Below, piece after piece: positions 23,238 through 33,389 of a DNA stretch of 64,000 nucleotides (positions are counted from its first letter, which is position 1; every line of letters starts with the position of its first letter). The notes under the pieces were generated by a model. The model was not told the origin of the DNA and did not search any database. It saw nothing but the letters and a program-made list of their open reading frames with translations. This stretch comes from Lachancea kluyveri NRRL Y-12651 (Eukaryota > Ascomycota > Saccharomycetes > Saccharomycetales > Saccharomycetaceae). A program made the position numbers and the translations under genes. The stretch lies in the NCBI GenBank assembly GCA_000149225.2, contig CM000689.1:930001-994000 (forward strand), read 5' to 3'.

Positions 23238-25064
23238 ATGGTTCTTCTAACAAAACGGTTTGCCAAAGTGTTCAAGCTCGCCGCGATTACCACGCTATGC
23301 TGCCTGCTGTTCATCCTGACAAATAAATACATCAGCCAGGACCTGCCGGTCGACGAGTACAAGTCGTATCTACAAAACTATATTGACAAGTACACCAGTG
23401 GTAGTGGGAACCCTCCCGCGGTTGTTCCCTCCCCTCCCCAGAAAGGCCGTGATCGGGAACCCATGACTGACGTGTCAAGACAGCCCGCCTCGAAGAAAGA
23501 ACTGCAGAGAAGACAGAAACTGCAAGACTTTTATTCCCAGGTGTTCAAATACCTCCACCTGTACTCGCCAAAGGGCAAGTCTACGCGTGTTTACGACCCC
23601 AGATGCAAGCTGGACGGCGACATCGGTGCGCGTCTGGACGACTACGACAATTGGTTCAAACTGACTAGCGAGGAACTGGGCCAGTGTTTGATGTTATCCA
23701 CCAGAGAAAAGGCCATGTTGAAGGAGAACCACGCCAAATTTGTGGAGAACCTGAGCTCGCTGGTCTTGCCCAAGGATAGCTACAAGGGTAACGGGATTGT
23801 CACCGTGGGTGGTGGCAAGTTTTCGCTGTTGGCGTTCCTGATCATCAAGACGTTGAGAAACATGCACACCACGCTGCCTGTTGAGGTGTTGATTCCACCC
23901 AAAGACGAGGGCGAGACCGACTTTTGCGACGTGCTGTTGCCCAAGTACAACGCAAAGTGTATTTACATCTCCGACGTGCTGCCCCAGTCTCTGGTCGACA
24001 ACTTTGAGTTCAAGGGCTACCAGTTCAAGTCCCTCTCCATCATTGCCTCAAGTTTCGAAAATCTGTTGTTACTGGACGCGGACAACTTCCCGATCAAGCC
24101 CCTGGACGACATATTCGACGAGGAGCCCTACAAGTCGACCGGGATGGTTCTGTGGCCCGACTTCTGGAGACGCACAACGAACCCCGCCTACTACGACATT
24201 GCGGATATCCCTATCTCGTACAACAAACGGGTCCGCAACTGCATCGACAATATCACGCCGCCTGAACTATACACCGAAGACATGGAGGACCTGTCCAACG
24301 TTCCGCTGCACGACCTGGATGGCACCATTCCGGACGTGTCCACGGAGTCTGGCCAGCTGATGATCAGCAAGTCCAGCCACCTTCCAACCGTTCTGTTGTC
24401 GCTGTACTACAACGTCAACGGCCCCTCGTGGTACTACCCAATCTTTTCGCAGAAGGCGGCCGGTGAGGGCGACAAAGAAACGTTCATCGCGGGTGCCAAC
24501 TTCTACGGGTTGCCATTCTACCAGGTCAAGAGTGCCACCGCGGTTGACGGCTACCATCAGCCTGACGGCAAGGGGTTCAGAGGCGTTGCAATGCTGCAGC
24601 ACGACTTTGTCCAGGACTACCAGCGCTACCAATGGGCCTTCAAGGACATCCGGACGCAGTACAGCGGCAAGACGTCGAACTCCATCCACCTGGACAAGGA
24701 CTACACGCCGGAGAGTTTTTACAGAAAGTACTTTGAGGGCGATGACATCAAGGAGGTGGACATCATGTTTGTGCACTCCAACCTGCCCAAGTTTGACCCG
24801 CTGACGCTGTGGCGCGAGAAGGACCTGATCGTCAACGGCAAGCACATCCGCTCCTACACCAACTTGAAGAGGCTGAACGGCTACGACTTGGAGTTGGAGA
24901 GCTTCAAGGTGTTCCAGGATTACCTGTGCGTTCAGAGGTCGCACTTCAAATATCTGGACGAGCACCTGCAGGAGGAAGCGCAGTGGCAGAGTATGTGCGA
25001 CTACATCCACAACCGGTTAAAGTTTCTGGATAGCACACACAAAGATGCCGTGAGCGTGGCATGA
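23238..25064 (+). CDS. MNN2: Golgi alpha-1,2-mannosyltransferase, MNN2/MNN5 family
   Basis: The 608-residue type II membrane protein has a short basic cytosolic tail and one signal-anchor (about 12-30, KLAAITTLCCLLFILTNKY), then a stem and a GT71-type catalytic domain. The metal-binding DXD motif is LLLDADNFPIKP (D280 and D282). MNN2 and MNN5 add alpha-1,2 mannose branches to the outer chain of N-glycans in the Golgi. The gene next door is a GRX6/7-type glutaredoxin, as in YBR015C-YBR014C, which favours MNN2; MNN5 is the alternative. Confidence 0.88.
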   Translation: MVLLTKRFAKVFKLAAITTLCCLLFILTNKYISQDLPVDEYKSYLQNYIDKYTSGSGNPPAVVPSPPQKGRDREPMTDVSRQPASKKELQRRQKLQDFYSQVFKYLHLYSPKGKSTRVYDPRCKLDGDIGARLDDYDNWFKLTSEELGQCLMLSTREKAMLKENHAKFVENLSSLVLPKDSYKGNGIVTVGGGKFSLLAFLIIKTLRNMHTTLPVEVLIPPKDEGETDFCDVLLPKYNAKCIYISDVLPQSLVDNFEFKGYQFKSLSIIASSFENLLLLDADNFPIKPLDDIFDEEPYKSTGMVLWPDFWRRTTNPAYYDIADIPISYNKRVRNCIDNITPPELYTEDMEDLSNVPLHDLDGTIPDVSTESGQLMISKSSHLPTVLLSLYYNVNGPSWYYPIFSQKAAGEGDKETFIAGANFYGLPFYQVKSATAVDGYHQPDGKGFRGVAMLQHDFVQDYQRYQWAFKDIRTQYSGKTSNSIHLDKDYTPESFYRKYFEGDDIKEVDIMFVHSNLPKFDPLTLWREKDLIVNGKHIRSYTNLKRLNGYDLELESFKVFQDYLCVQRSHFKYLDEHLQEEAQWQSMCDYIHNRLKFLDSTHKDAVSVA

Positions 25065-25693
25065 GGGGTGGCGAGAAGAGGGGCGGCGAGGAGCCGTGAG
25101 TAGCCGTGAGAAGAGGAGCGAGCATTCTGTTTTGCCCTGCCCTGCTCTGCCCTGGTTTCCTCCCTTTCTTTCTTTCCTTCTTTCCTCCTCTCCTCTGCAC
25201 CCATGTGATAGCATTCCTATTTCTCCGGTTTCCACTATATACCTATATTATTTAGATCGAGCATGCAATGCTTGGCCATCAACAAGTTGAACTCTATTGG
25301 ATTTGCGGTAAACAAAGACCAAACGACCGAGCAAGTGTTGTTCGCCCTGGCTTTGTGAGTGGCCGGCGTGCGTGCGTGTGTGCTTATCTACCAGGCTGGA
25401 AGGAGGCTGCACGAGCACAGGGCTACAAAGAAAGCAGTGTCGTACATCGCGGTGCAGAGGCTGCTATAAGTACACTCTCTGCTCGTTGCAAATCTGAGTG
25501 AACCAGCCTCAGTACTCCTGTGCTCTCACGTTCTCGTACTCTCGTGCTTCTTCCTTTCCAAAATACAGGCCCGTTCGACACGAGAAAAGATTTTTCTTTT
25601 TTTTTTTTTTGCAAAGATGACATCTTCCTCTTTCTCCCTTTCTGTCTTTCTTGGTGTCACTCGCAAAAGACTTTGTCGCCAAACACTCTATAG
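25065..25693. other. MNN2-GRX intergenic region
   Basis: This 629-bp spacer between tandem genes has C/T-rich blocks (25165-25200) and a T run (about 25596-25610) just before GRX. No ORF with family signatures and no RNA gene was recognised. Confidence 0.5.
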
Positions 25694-26386
25694 ATGCTCA
25701 CCAAAAGAAACTTGCGAGTATTGACAATCACCGGGTTCCTCGTGTTTTTGATCTTCTTCATTGTGCAAAATGCAAACACGGTCGCCGTGGCCAACAAGAA
25801 TTCCGGCCGTGCAAACGGCGTGCCCCCATCCTCAAAACTGATCCACAGCGATGGTGACGAGCAAGAGGTTGCGGTACAGAAGCAACAGGAAAAGGAGGAC
25901 AGTGCAGTCAATGCCGAGATTGCCCAGATCCAGCAGGAGATTGCTGGGAACCAGGGTGGTGGCGGCAGCAACAGCGGCCGCACAGGAAACAAGGTATCTG
26001 CTGCAAAGGATTCTTCCAGCGTCGAGTTCAACGCGGCCAAGGAGTACGCCAGCATTTTGGAAGAGTCACCCATGGTTGTATTCTCCAAGAGCTACTGTCC
26101 ATTCAGTACCAAATTGAAGGACTTGCTTGCGCAGGAGTACCAGTTCACACCCAGCTACGTCGTGCTCGAGCTAGACAAACACGAACATGGAGCCGAATTG
26201 CAAAAGTACATCGGCGACGTGACCGGCAGATCAACGGTTCCCAACGTGGTGATCAACAGGGTGTCCAGGGGTGGTAGCGACGACCTCAGAGCGTTGCACA
26301 AGGATGGCAAGTTGTTGGACTCGCTTAAGGAGTGGGGGGGCAAGCAGTTGACGGTTTCCAAAAACCAGAAGCCGTCCAACAACTAG
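25694..26386 (+). CDS. GRX7: Membrane-anchored monothiol glutaredoxin, GRX6/GRX7 type
   Basis: The 230-residue protein has an N-terminal signal-anchor (about 8-24, RVLTITGFLVFLIFFIV), a long Ser/Gln/Gly-rich linker, and a glutaredoxin domain from about 113. The active site is CPFS (C135-S138), with a single cysteine. The cis-Pro loop is STVPNVVI (P183), and the GSH-contact GGSDDL follows. S. cerevisiae Grx6 and Grx7 are early-secretory-pathway enzymes with this architecture. The neighbours MNN2 and APC11 are those of GRX7 (YBR014C) and GRX6 (YDL010W) respectively, so this is the single pre-duplication gene. Confidence 0.9.
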   Translation: MLTKRNLRVLTITGFLVFLIFFIVQNANTVAVANKNSGRANGVPPSSKLIHSDGDEQEVAVQKQQEKEDSAVNAEIAQIQQEIAGNQGGGGSNSGRTGNKVSAAKDSSSVEFNAAKEYASILEESPMVVFSKSYCPFSTKLKDLLAQEYQFTPSYVVLELDKHEHGAELQKYIGDVTGRSTVPNVVINRVSRGGSDDLRALHKDGKLLDSLKEWGGKQLTVSKNQKPSNN

Positions 26387-26665
26387 TTGTACACGCCAGG
26401 CGTGTCGACTACATTCTGACTACCAAATAGCTGCTATTCGTTATGTAAATAAATACGTACACATGGACACAAACACGTATTATCCTAGGTTTTTAGCCGC
26501 CGACCGCGTAGAGCCTGCTTTCCGTACCGTATCGCGTCACATCACGTCGCACGTAGATTGGCGGGCAGCTTTTGTAAACCTCATCTGGTCGTTGATCCGT
26601 GGTCACGATCACGATCACGATCACGATCCCGACCCACAAGCCAGCAAACCGATAATTGCAGAGAG

Positions 26666-27100
26666 ATGAAAGTGGTTGTCAAAAAGGTCCACGCCGTGTG
26701 CTCGTGGAGCTGGCATATTCCCAGAGACGGCACGCACCAGCACGAGGCTGCTGACACCGAGGAAGACGTCTGCGGTATCTGCCGCGTGAGCTACAACGGA
26801 ACGTGTCCCAGCTGCAAGTATCCGGGTGACGAGTGTCCTCTCGTGGTGGGAGAGTGCAACCACAACTTTCACGTGCACTGCATAGTGCAGTGGTTGGACA
26901 CCGCTACTTCAAGAGGTTTGTGTCCGATGTGCCGACAGCTCTTTTCGTTGAAGAGAGGCGTTGCGATAAACGACTCGCAGCTGGATCATTTCGCAAAACT
27001 CTTGAACAAGGTGAATCGTGCAGGTGCCACCGAGCTGGCCAACGCAGGCCTCGCGGAGGAGCAGGACTTGATGATGGAGCAGGACTTCCTGGTCAGGTAG
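26666..27100 (+). CDS. APC11: Anaphase-promoting complex RING subunit APC11
   Basis: The 144-residue protein begins MKVVVKKVHAVCSWSWHIP and carries the Apc11 RING-H2: CGIC (36-39), CPSCKYPGDECP (47-58), CNHNFHVHC (64-72) and CPMC (86-89). It is the catalytic RING of the APC/C ubiquitin ligase, pairing with Apc2 to ubiquitinate securin and cyclins. The ATG at 26666 fits the family start; an earlier in-frame ATG adds an Arg/Ser-rich stretch from a CACGAT repeat and is rejected. The gene follows the glutaredoxin, matching YDL008W-YDL010W. Confidence 0.93.
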   Translation: MKVVVKKVHAVCSWSWHIPRDGTHQHEAADTEEDVCGICRVSYNGTCPSCKYPGDECPLVVGECNHNFHVHCIVQWLDTATSRGLCPMCRQLFSLKRGVAINDSQLDHFAKLLNKVNRAGATELANAGLAEEQDLMMEQDFLVR

Positions 27101-27191
27101 ACGGGCAGCTGGTGTAGCAGTATGTAGTGCTAATAACCGACGTATGTAGCGGATCCGGACGAGGGCAAAAAGAGCAGTTAAAAATAGAATA

Positions 27192-27264
27192 TGCTTCCAA
27201 CCAGAGTCGAACTGATGATCTCCACATTACTAGTGTGGCGCCTTACCAACTTGGCCATAGAAGC
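27192..27264 (-). tRNA. tRNA-Thr (anticodon AGT)
   Basis: The reverse strand folds as a 73-nt tRNA. The acceptor stem pairs GCTTCTA with TGGAAGC followed by an A discriminator. The anticodon loop CTAGTAA has AGT at its centre, and the T arm has ATCAG/CTGGT around TTCGACT. The sequence closely resembles S. cerevisiae tRNA-Thr(AGU). There is no intron, and A34 is probably modified to inosine (known for this tRNA). It lies between APC11 and IPP1. Confidence 0.95.
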
Positions 27265-27962
27265 GGATCTACGCGCGCCTTGTAGGACCGCTTCCGTCTA
27301 TGTGGCTTGCGAGCAATCCACGCAGGCCCGGACCCTGCCGTCCTTTTTCCATAACCTACTTTTGTCCTCGTGGGATCGGAGAGCACTGTGGCTGGTGGTT
27401 GGCGGCTGGCGGCTGGTGGCTGGCTCTCCGTTGATCTCGAGACGATCTCGCCGTCATGCAGTGGTCACGGCTGTTGCGGCTGTTGCTTATCGTTGCTTAT
27501 CATCGCCGTCGGCCTTTGAGCCGCACGACCAAGCCTGCCATCTGGCGTTTCGTCTCTTTGGCATACAGCACCCTCCACCAGTTGTGCCCACGCCCATTGG
27601 CTCGCTACCGCTACTCCCTCCGGTGTCCAGTCCACCGTAGTTATCGCTGTTCTCTCTCTCTCTCTCTCTTTCCTCCGTCACGTGCACATCTGCACTGCTG
27701 TCACGTGGTATGACCGTCGCAAAGACGCCTCACTTTGCTTTTTCCTTCCAATCTTTTCTCTCGTTTTTCTCCCTTCATCCTTCGTCGAAAATCGTCTGGT
27801 GTCGTGATCCAAAGTCGCTATAAAAACCGCAAACTTTACACGTAAACCTTGCGTTGATATCTCTATACCTTTCTTTACCCTTTTTTTTTTTTTTTTTACT
27901 TCCTCTCTACTTGAATCGTTCAATCTCGTCTGAACTGCCCAACCCCTTACACATAAAGATCA
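27265..27962. promoter_or_regulatory. IPP1: IPP1 promoter
   Basis: The 698-bp region upstream of IPP1 holds two CACGTG boxes (27679-27684 and 27702-27707), a CT microsatellite (about 27650-27668), a TATAAAAA box at 27819-27826, and a pyrimidine-rich start region (27880-27930). This organisation fits a highly expressed housekeeping gene. Specific binding factors are not shown. Confidence 0.6.
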
Positions 27963-28826
27963 ATGGCCTACTCCACCAGACAAGTCGGTGCCAAGAACAC
28001 CTTGGACTACAAAGTTTACGTCGAACAAGACGGCAAGCCTGTCTCTCCTTTCCACGACATTCCATTGTACGCTGATGAACAAAACCAAATCTTCAACATG
28101 GTTGTCGAGATCCCTCGTTGGTCCAACGCTAAGTTGGAAATCACCAAGGAAGAAGCCTTGAACCCAATCATCCAAGACACCAAGAAGGGCAAGTTGAGAT
28201 TTGTCAGAAACTGTTTCCCTCACCACGGTTACATCCACAACTACGGTGCCTTCCCTCAAACCTGGGAAGACCCTAACGTCACCCACCCAGAAACCAAGGC
28301 CGTTGGTGACAACGATCCTTTGGACGTCTTGGAAATCGGTGAAACCATCGGCTACACCGGCCAAGTCAAGCAAGTCAAGGTCTTGGGTGTCATGGCTCTT
28401 TTGGACGAAGGCGAAACCGACTGGAAGATCATTGCCATCGACATCAACGACCCATTGGCCGCCAAGTTGAACGATATCGAAGACGTTGAAAAGCACTTGC
28501 CAGGTCTATTGAGAGCCACCAACGAATGGTTCAGAATTTACAAAATCCCTGATGGCAAGCCAGAAAACCAATTCGCCTTCTCCGGCGAGGCCAAGAACAA
28601 GAAGTACGCTTTGGATGTCATCAGAGAGTGCAACGAAGCCTGGAAGCAATTGATTGCCGGCAAGTCTTCCGACGCCAAGAAGATTGATTTGACCAACGCC
28701 ACCTTGGCCGACACCCCAACCTACTCTGCCTCCGTTGCCCAATCCATCCCAGCTGCCAACGTCAAGCCAGATGCTCCAATCGACAAGTCCATCGACAAGT
28801 GGTTTTTCATCTCCGGCTCCGCATAG
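27963..28826 (+). CDS. IPP1: Cytosolic inorganic pyrophosphatase
   Basis: The 287-residue family-I pyrophosphatase hydrolyses PPi to phosphate and pulls biosynthetic reactions forward. It has [12 protein letters not shown] (49-60), the metal-binding DNDPLD (D116, D118, D121), and the dimer-contact regions of yeast Ipp1. Codon choice is extremely biased (TTG, AAG, GCC, GGT), typical of abundant yeast proteins. The length equals that of S. cerevisiae Ipp1. It is convergent with TRP1 at a 49-bp gap, an IPP1-TRP1 linkage known in several non-WGD yeasts. Confidence 0.97.
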   Translation: MAYSTRQVGAKNTLDYKVYVEQDGKPVSPFHDIPLYADEQNQIFNMVVEIPRWSNAKLEITKEEALNPIIQDTKKGKLRFVRNCFPHHGYIHNYGAFPQTWEDPNVTHPETKAVGDNDPLDVLEIGETIGYTGQVKQVKVLGVMALLDEGETDWKIIAIDINDPLAAKLNDIEDVEKHLPGLLRATNEWFRIYKIPDGKPENQFAFSGEAKNKKYALDVIRECNEAWKQLIAGKSSDAKKIDLTNATLADTPTYSASVAQSIPAANVKPDAPIDKSIDKWFFISGSA

Positions 28827-28875
28827 GTATAGTTCTAAGTACTACTCTAGCTCTAGCTTAATTTCTTTGAAAAAT

Positions 28876-29553
28876 CTATATCTCTTCTACTTTGCCCGCC
28901 GCGGCGTTTGCCACGAACAGCCCAATCTTTGTCAGGTCCTTTGAGCCCTGCGTTTCGACGCCGCCGCTGACGTCCACGCCAATCACACCGGCCAGCTTCA
29001 CGGCCTCGCCCACATTAGACGGTGTCAAACCGCCGGCTAGGATGAACTCGGGCTTCTCTGCCGAGCCAACGCTCCACTCAGAGATGCTCTGCCAGTCCAA
29101 CTTCTCGCCGGTGCCACCGGCTTCCGAGTCGAAAAGAGGCATGCAGTCGCCGTTGCCCAAGCCCAGCACCTCGTCGCAGTCTTTTGGAAACAAAAACCTC
29201 TTGATCAGGGGTAGCCCCGGCAGCCTGCTCTGGTAGCTTTGCCACTCTTCGCTGCCGTGCAGCTGCACAATATCAATCCCGTACTCTTGCACGATCCTGA
29301 CGACCTCTTCCACGCTCTGGTTACGGAACACGCCCACCAGGTACGGGCCCGCGTTTGTGTCGCCCTTTGCTGCACGGCTCGCCCTAACCAGCTGTGATAT
29401 CCGTTTGGCTACGTGTGCTTCCACGGTTCTCTTTCTGTTTGGAACGCAGATCACACCGACCAAGTTTGCGCCTTCTTCGACTGCCTTGGCGGCGGCCTCC
29501 ACGGATTGGATACCGCATATCTTGACAACAGGGCGCTGGATGACAGGAAACAT
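28876..29553 (-). CDS. TRP1: Phosphoribosylanthranilate isomerase
   Basis: The 225-residue TIM-barrel enzyme catalyses the third step of tryptophan synthesis, PRA to CdRP. Visible motifs are [13 protein letters not shown] near the N-terminus (catalytic Cys in KICG), [26 protein letters not shown], and [11 protein letters not shown] (phosphate-binding loop). It is a single-domain protein, as in S. cerevisiae, not the fused fungal TrpC form. Confidence 0.96.
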   Translation of the reverse strand: MFPVIQRPVVKICGIQSVEAAAKAVEEGANLVGVICVPNRKRTVEAHVAKRISQLVRASRAAKGDTNAGPYLVGVFRNQSVEEVVRIVQEYGIDIVQLHGSEEWQSYQSRLPGLPLIKRFLFPKDCDEVLGLGNGDCMPLFDSEAGGTGEKLDWQSISEWSVGSAEKPEFILAGGLTPSNVGEAVKLAGVIGVDVSGGVETQGSKDLTKIGLFVANAAAGKVEEI

Positions 29554-30045
29554 TTATGTGCACTACTGGGTCTCTTCTTCTCCTTCTTCCTCTTCTCTCG
29601 TTTGTGTATGTGTGTGTTTAAGAGAAGAATACCAGCGAGGAGTGAGCAGAGTCTGTCATTCATTGTTGGGAATCGTCTCTTCACACGTGACCCGGGAGAG
29701 CGGTCTATTTCGTGTACCACGACATTTGATGGAAAAGGACGGCGCCAGGAACACGCTCGCCTGCAAACGACGATTGCACGTTTTCCCAGTGTGGCCTGAC
29801 CCGCTCTGCTTTCCGTCCTGTAACTGTCTCTACTGCTCTGCGTCCTATCTTTTGCTTTCCGTTTTCTCGGCCCAGTCCTTTTGCTCTGCAATGTCTTATT
29901 CCCCTGTGCTGACGCTTCCGCATGTCAGTTTGTGTCGCATGGCCAATATCAACAACACAAAACGATGGTACAACGACGACTTGCAAAAGCCTGACATGAC
30001 CAATAACATCATCATCATCGCTGGAGAATCCACACTCCACTCGCT
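29554..30045. promoter_or_regulatory. TRP1 / YSW1-like divergent promoter
   Basis: This 492-bp spacer lies between divergent genes. Overlapping ORFs here have no recognisable similarity and look like chance frames. No Gcn4 site (TGACTCA) was noticed. Confidence 0.45.
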
Positions 30046-32115
30046 ATGACTGCTAGCAACGAATTGCAAGAACCAGCCCTCCGCTCGTGTTCGACAGCGC
30101 CCATGCCTGGCGACAGTGGCCCCAGAACACCGACAAAATCCAAACCTCTGGCGCAGACACAAGCACACACACCAATACTGACATTGCCGTCCAAAGACCA
30201 GATATGCGTGCGAGAGCAGATGGAGGAGCTACGGCTGAAATCCAAGAACGGTGCCATCAAGGATTTGTACAGACATTTCACAACGGTCGAGGGATACCAG
30301 CACTCCCGGTCCCAGTTCTACCATTTTTTGAAAACCCAGTACAACCACCTCTTTGTCAACGAGCTTGACGGCGCCGAGAGGTTCGACCCCAGAAACTACT
30401 ACATAGACGAAAACTACGAGCTCGAGACGCCCTTGAAGGGGTTGAAGACATGTTTGTCACGGAGAGACAAGCAGCAATACACAGAGTACGTGCAGAGCCG
30501 CGACGGCTGGCGGTCGCCCTCTCCACCCGTCAGCCCCAACAGTGGCAAGATATACCCTGCAAACGCCTCGAGGGTAGGGTTTTCTCCGAGCAAACACAAC
30601 AAGGTGTTTGAGTTCCAACAGGACGACGTGGTTGGCAGACGTCCGACTCCAACGAAGCACGGCACACCGACAAAGTCGCAGTTGAAAAAGAACAAGACGG
30701 CCAGGAACGGGGATGCAGACAAAGACGACCTGTGGGAGTCTATGTTTGCGTACAACCCCTCCGAGCTCCCCGTGGAGTACCCCCATGCAAGCATCAAGGG
30801 GATAATCCGCAAACTGTTTGTCTTGTGCGGGTTCCCGCAAGAGTTGGCCGAACCGGACGACTTGTTGTTCAACTTGGAAACGCTAGGCTACGCCATCGCC
30901 ACTGCCCAGGGCAACAAGTTGGACATTGTCCATGAAAGGGAAAAGGAGATTCGGTTCTTGCGCAACTTGGCCAGAGACCTGAGGCAAGAATTCGCCCGGT
31001 ACCAGGACGCTTTGGGTAAAATGGAAAGCAGGCTAGACCAGACGAGCAGCAGATGCACGGCTCTTGAAAGCGAGAGGGATCTCCTGGAGAAAACCCTCTG
31101 CGACTATCAGGTCCGCGAAGAGGTGACGCAAGCCAGGGAAGAACGGCTTCGCAGAGTGGTGGAGGAGAACATCCATTTGAAAAACGAGATCCTGTATCTA
31201 GGAGCAGAGACAAGCCGTGGCAGCCACGAAGATTTAGAGAGTTGCAAGAGAAAAGTGACACACTACAACTACCAGTTGACGAGGCAAGAGGAGTTGAACA
31301 GACGGTTGGCCGAGGAGTTGGAGGACAGTCGCAGCAAAATGAAAAAGTGCGAGGGACTCTTGGACAGAAACGAGGAGTTGGAGTCCCAAATCTGCAAGCT
31401 AGAACGCGTCTGCCGGGGAAAGGACAACCACTTGGCAGCCTTGGAGAGGGAGATCGCGGCGAACCGTCAACGGGTCGAGGAAGTGGAGAAAGTGGAGGAG
31501 TCTTGCAAAGGTCTCGAAAGAGAGATGGCGCTGTTGAAAATGGAAAATGTAAAGTTGAACAAGATAAAGAACCACCTAAAGTACCGGCTCGATAGCATCG
31601 CGGTGGGTGAAGAGGTGCGCAGAAACGAAAAAGAGGCGATGGAGTTCCGACTAGAAGAATTGAAGGAAAAATACGTCTGCACCAGGGAGGATCTAAGCTT
31701 CTACCAAGAGGAGTGCGAAAAGAGAGAGAAGCGGGAGTACGACCATCACTGTGAAATGGTAAAGGTCCACAACGACTACCAACGAGAGATATTCCAGTGG
31801 GAGGCCAAGTACAAGCAGTTGGTTGACCAGTACAACGGGTGCGTCGACACTGCAGAGTACTACAAGGACCGACTCGAAGACCTGGAGCACCAGTTGGAAA
31901 CAGTCAAGAAAAGCAAGCACGAGAGATTCAAAGAGACTTTTATGAGTTCTAGCTTGTTTTTGAGAAGCAAGAGTGCGAGTGCAAGCGCAAGCGCGAGTGC
32001 AAGTCCCTTGTCGCCAATGTTCTCACCTGCTACCGGAGCGTACGACGAGAACAGGATCGTGATGCCCAAGAAAAGCACCAGTTTAACCAGTTTGTTAAAG
32101 CTGTACAAGACGTAA
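30046..32115 (+). CDS. Coiled-coil protein, probable YSW1 ortholog by position
   Basis: The 689-residue protein is not recognised by sequence alone. Residues 1-60 are Pro/Thr-rich. A compact segment at about 60-140 (MEELRLKSKNGAIKDLYRHF ... RFDPRNYYIDENYELETPLK) looks globular. Residues about 285-625 form a long Glu/Lys/Arg-rich coiled coil with heptad-like Leu spacing. The C-terminus has a SASASASAS run and a basic tail. It is followed in the same direction by ARA1, the arrangement of YBR148W (YSW1)-YBR149W. YSW1 encodes a coiled-coil protein of the meiotic prospore membrane, so orthology is plausible but rests on synteny and architecture. A spindle-pole or septin-linked coiled-coil protein is the alternative. 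Confidence 0.6.
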   Translation: MTASNELQEPALRSCSTAPMPGDSGPRTPTKSKPLAQTQAHTPILTLPSKDQICVREQMEELRLKSKNGAIKDLYRHFTTVEGYQHSRSQFYHFLKTQYNHLFVNELDGAERFDPRNYYIDENYELETPLKGLKTCLSRRDKQQYTEYVQSRDGWRSPSPPVSPNSGKIYPANASRVGFSPSKHNKVFEFQQDDVVGRRPTPTKHGTPTKSQLKKNKTARNGDADKDDLWESMFAYNPSELPVEYPHASIKGIIRKLFVLCGFPQELAEPDDLLFNLETLGYAIATAQGNKLDIVHEREKEIRFLRNLARDLRQEFARYQDALGKMESRLDQTSSRCTALESERDLLEKTLCDYQVREEVTQAREERLRRVVEENIHLKNEILYLGAETSRGSHEDLESCKRKVTHYNYQLTRQEELNRRLAEELEDSRSKMKKCEGLLDRNEELESQICKLERVCRGKDNHLAALEREIAANRQRVEEVEKVEESCKGLEREMALLKMENVKLNKIKNHLKYRLDSIAVGEEVRRNEKEAMEFRLEELKEKYVCTREDLSFYQEECEKREKREYDHHCEMVKVHNDYQREIFQWEAKYKQLVDQYNGCVDTAEYYKDRLEDLEHQLETVKKSKHERFKETFMSSSLFLRSKSASASASASASPLSPMFSPATGAYDENRIVMPKKSTSLTSLLKLYKT

Positions 32116-32420
32116 TCCTGGGAAGGGAAGTCTCAGGAGCTGTCCGCAAAAAAACGAAGGAAAAAAAAAAAAAAAAAAAAAAAAAAAAGACATACTGGCG
32201 TGCCTCGCATCGCGTCAGCAAATCCTCTGTGACAGTAGCAAAGATAAAAGGATAGCAATGTGACAATAGTGTTGTGTGGTTTTGCTGCTAAAAGCCCAGA
32301 AAATAGGGATATATAAAACAACTTTGGTTCTTGTGTTAGTTCTTGTGTGCCTTGTAACAGATGAAAAAAAGTTAACCATTGTAGCTTCCACCACTGCTAT
32401 AAACACGCAAACCGCAAGAC
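32116..32420. promoter_or_regulatory. ARA1 promoter with long poly(A) tract
   Basis: This 305-bp spacer has a long A run (about 32160-32188) and an ATATATAAAA TATA-like element near 32310. The A tract probably keeps the promoter nucleosome-poor (inference). Confidence 0.5.
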
Positions 32421-33389
32421 ATGACACATCCTAGAGCTACCGAAATCTATTTCAATTTGAACACTGGCGCCAAGATCCCATCATTGGGCTTGGGAACAGT
32501 CAATCCGCCGGAAAAAATGCCACAAACCAAGGACGCCGTCAAACACGCTGTCAAAAATGGGTACAGGCTGATCGACACCGCATGGATGTACGGCTCGGAA
32601 CCCTACATCGGAGAGGCTTTGCAAGAACTGTTCGAAGAGGGCGTCGTCAAGAGAGAAGATCTTTTCATCACCACAAAGGTATGGCCGTGCCACTACAACA
32701 CCGTCGAGCAGTCTCTGCAAGAGTCGTTGAAGCAGTTGAAGCTAGACTACGTCGACCTGTTGTTGCAGCACTGGCCGCTGTGCTTTGTGAAACAGTACGA
32801 TGAACATGGAAAGTTGAAGAGCCACCCAGTGGACCCCAAGAGCGGAGACATTGTGCTGGACGAAAAGGGAGACTACTTGACCACATGGAAGCAGTTGGAA
32901 AAAGTGTACAAGGACGGCAGCGGCCGCGTCCGCAACATCGGCGTGTCCAACTACCCGGTCGAGTACCTGGAGCGCTTGCTGAAGGAAACCGAGGTGGTCC
33001 CCGTGCTCAACCAGGTGGAATTGCATCCTCTCTTGCCGCAGGAAGAGTTGTCGGAGTACTGTAACTCGCACGGCATCCTGATGGAGAGTTTCTCACCATT
33101 GGGGTCAAGTGGCACCCCACATCTCGAACACCCGCTGGTCAAAGAGCTCAGCAAAAAATACGACTGTGAGCCCGGCAGCGTGCTGCTAAACTACCACGTC
33201 AGAAAGGGCAACGTCGTTGTTCCAAGATCGTTGAACCATGGCAGGATCATAAAGAATGCTGACTTTGTCGCTTTGAGCGAAGAAGATCTGGACAAGCTGA
33301 GTGGACTCGGCAGAGAAAAGCCTGTGCGTGTGATGGATGAGTACTTTGCCACTTCGATCCCGGGGTTCCATGGAACCCATCATCCATGA
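32421..33389 (+). CDS. ARA1: NADP-dependent aldo-keto reductase, ARA1 type
   Basis: The 322-residue AKR3-family enzyme closely resembles S. cerevisiae Ara1 (D-arabinose dehydrogenase, also reducing diketones). The N-terminal TEIYFNLNTGAKIPSLGLGT matches Ara1 but lacks its extra N-terminal leader, hence the shorter length. The catalytic tetrad is complete: D52, Y57, K86 and H117 (LIDTAWMY, FITTKVW, LLQHWPL). The cofactor region shows IGVSN and VPRSLNHGRI. The match to Ara1 is stronger than to Gcy1/Ypr1. The gene-poor region follows immediately. Confidence 0.92.
   Translation: MTHPRATEIYFNLNTGAKIPSLGLGTVNPPEKMPQTKDAVKHAVKNGYRLIDTAWMYGSEPYIGEALQELFEEGVVKREDLFITTKVWPCHYNTVEQSLQESLKQLKLDYVDLLLQHWPLCFVKQYDEHGKLKSHPVDPKSGDIVLDEKGDYLTTWKQLEKVYKDGSGRVRNIGVSNYPVEYLERLLKETEVVPVLNQVELHPLLPQEELSEYCNSHGILMESFSPLGSSGTPHLEHPLVKELSKKYDCEPGSVLLNYHVRKGNVVVPRSLNHGRIIKNADFVALSEEDLDKLSGLGREKPVRVMDEYFATSIPGFHGTHHP

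Noticed and set aside
26558-26665. N-terminal extension of APC11
   Set aside because: The added residues come from a CACGAT repeat, are not conserved in Apc11, and the ATG at 26666 aligns exactly with the family start.
27101-27300. Solo retrotransposon LTR beside the tRNA-Thr
   Set aside because: tRNA flanks are common Ty targets, but no TG...CA-bounded repeat or second copy was visible.
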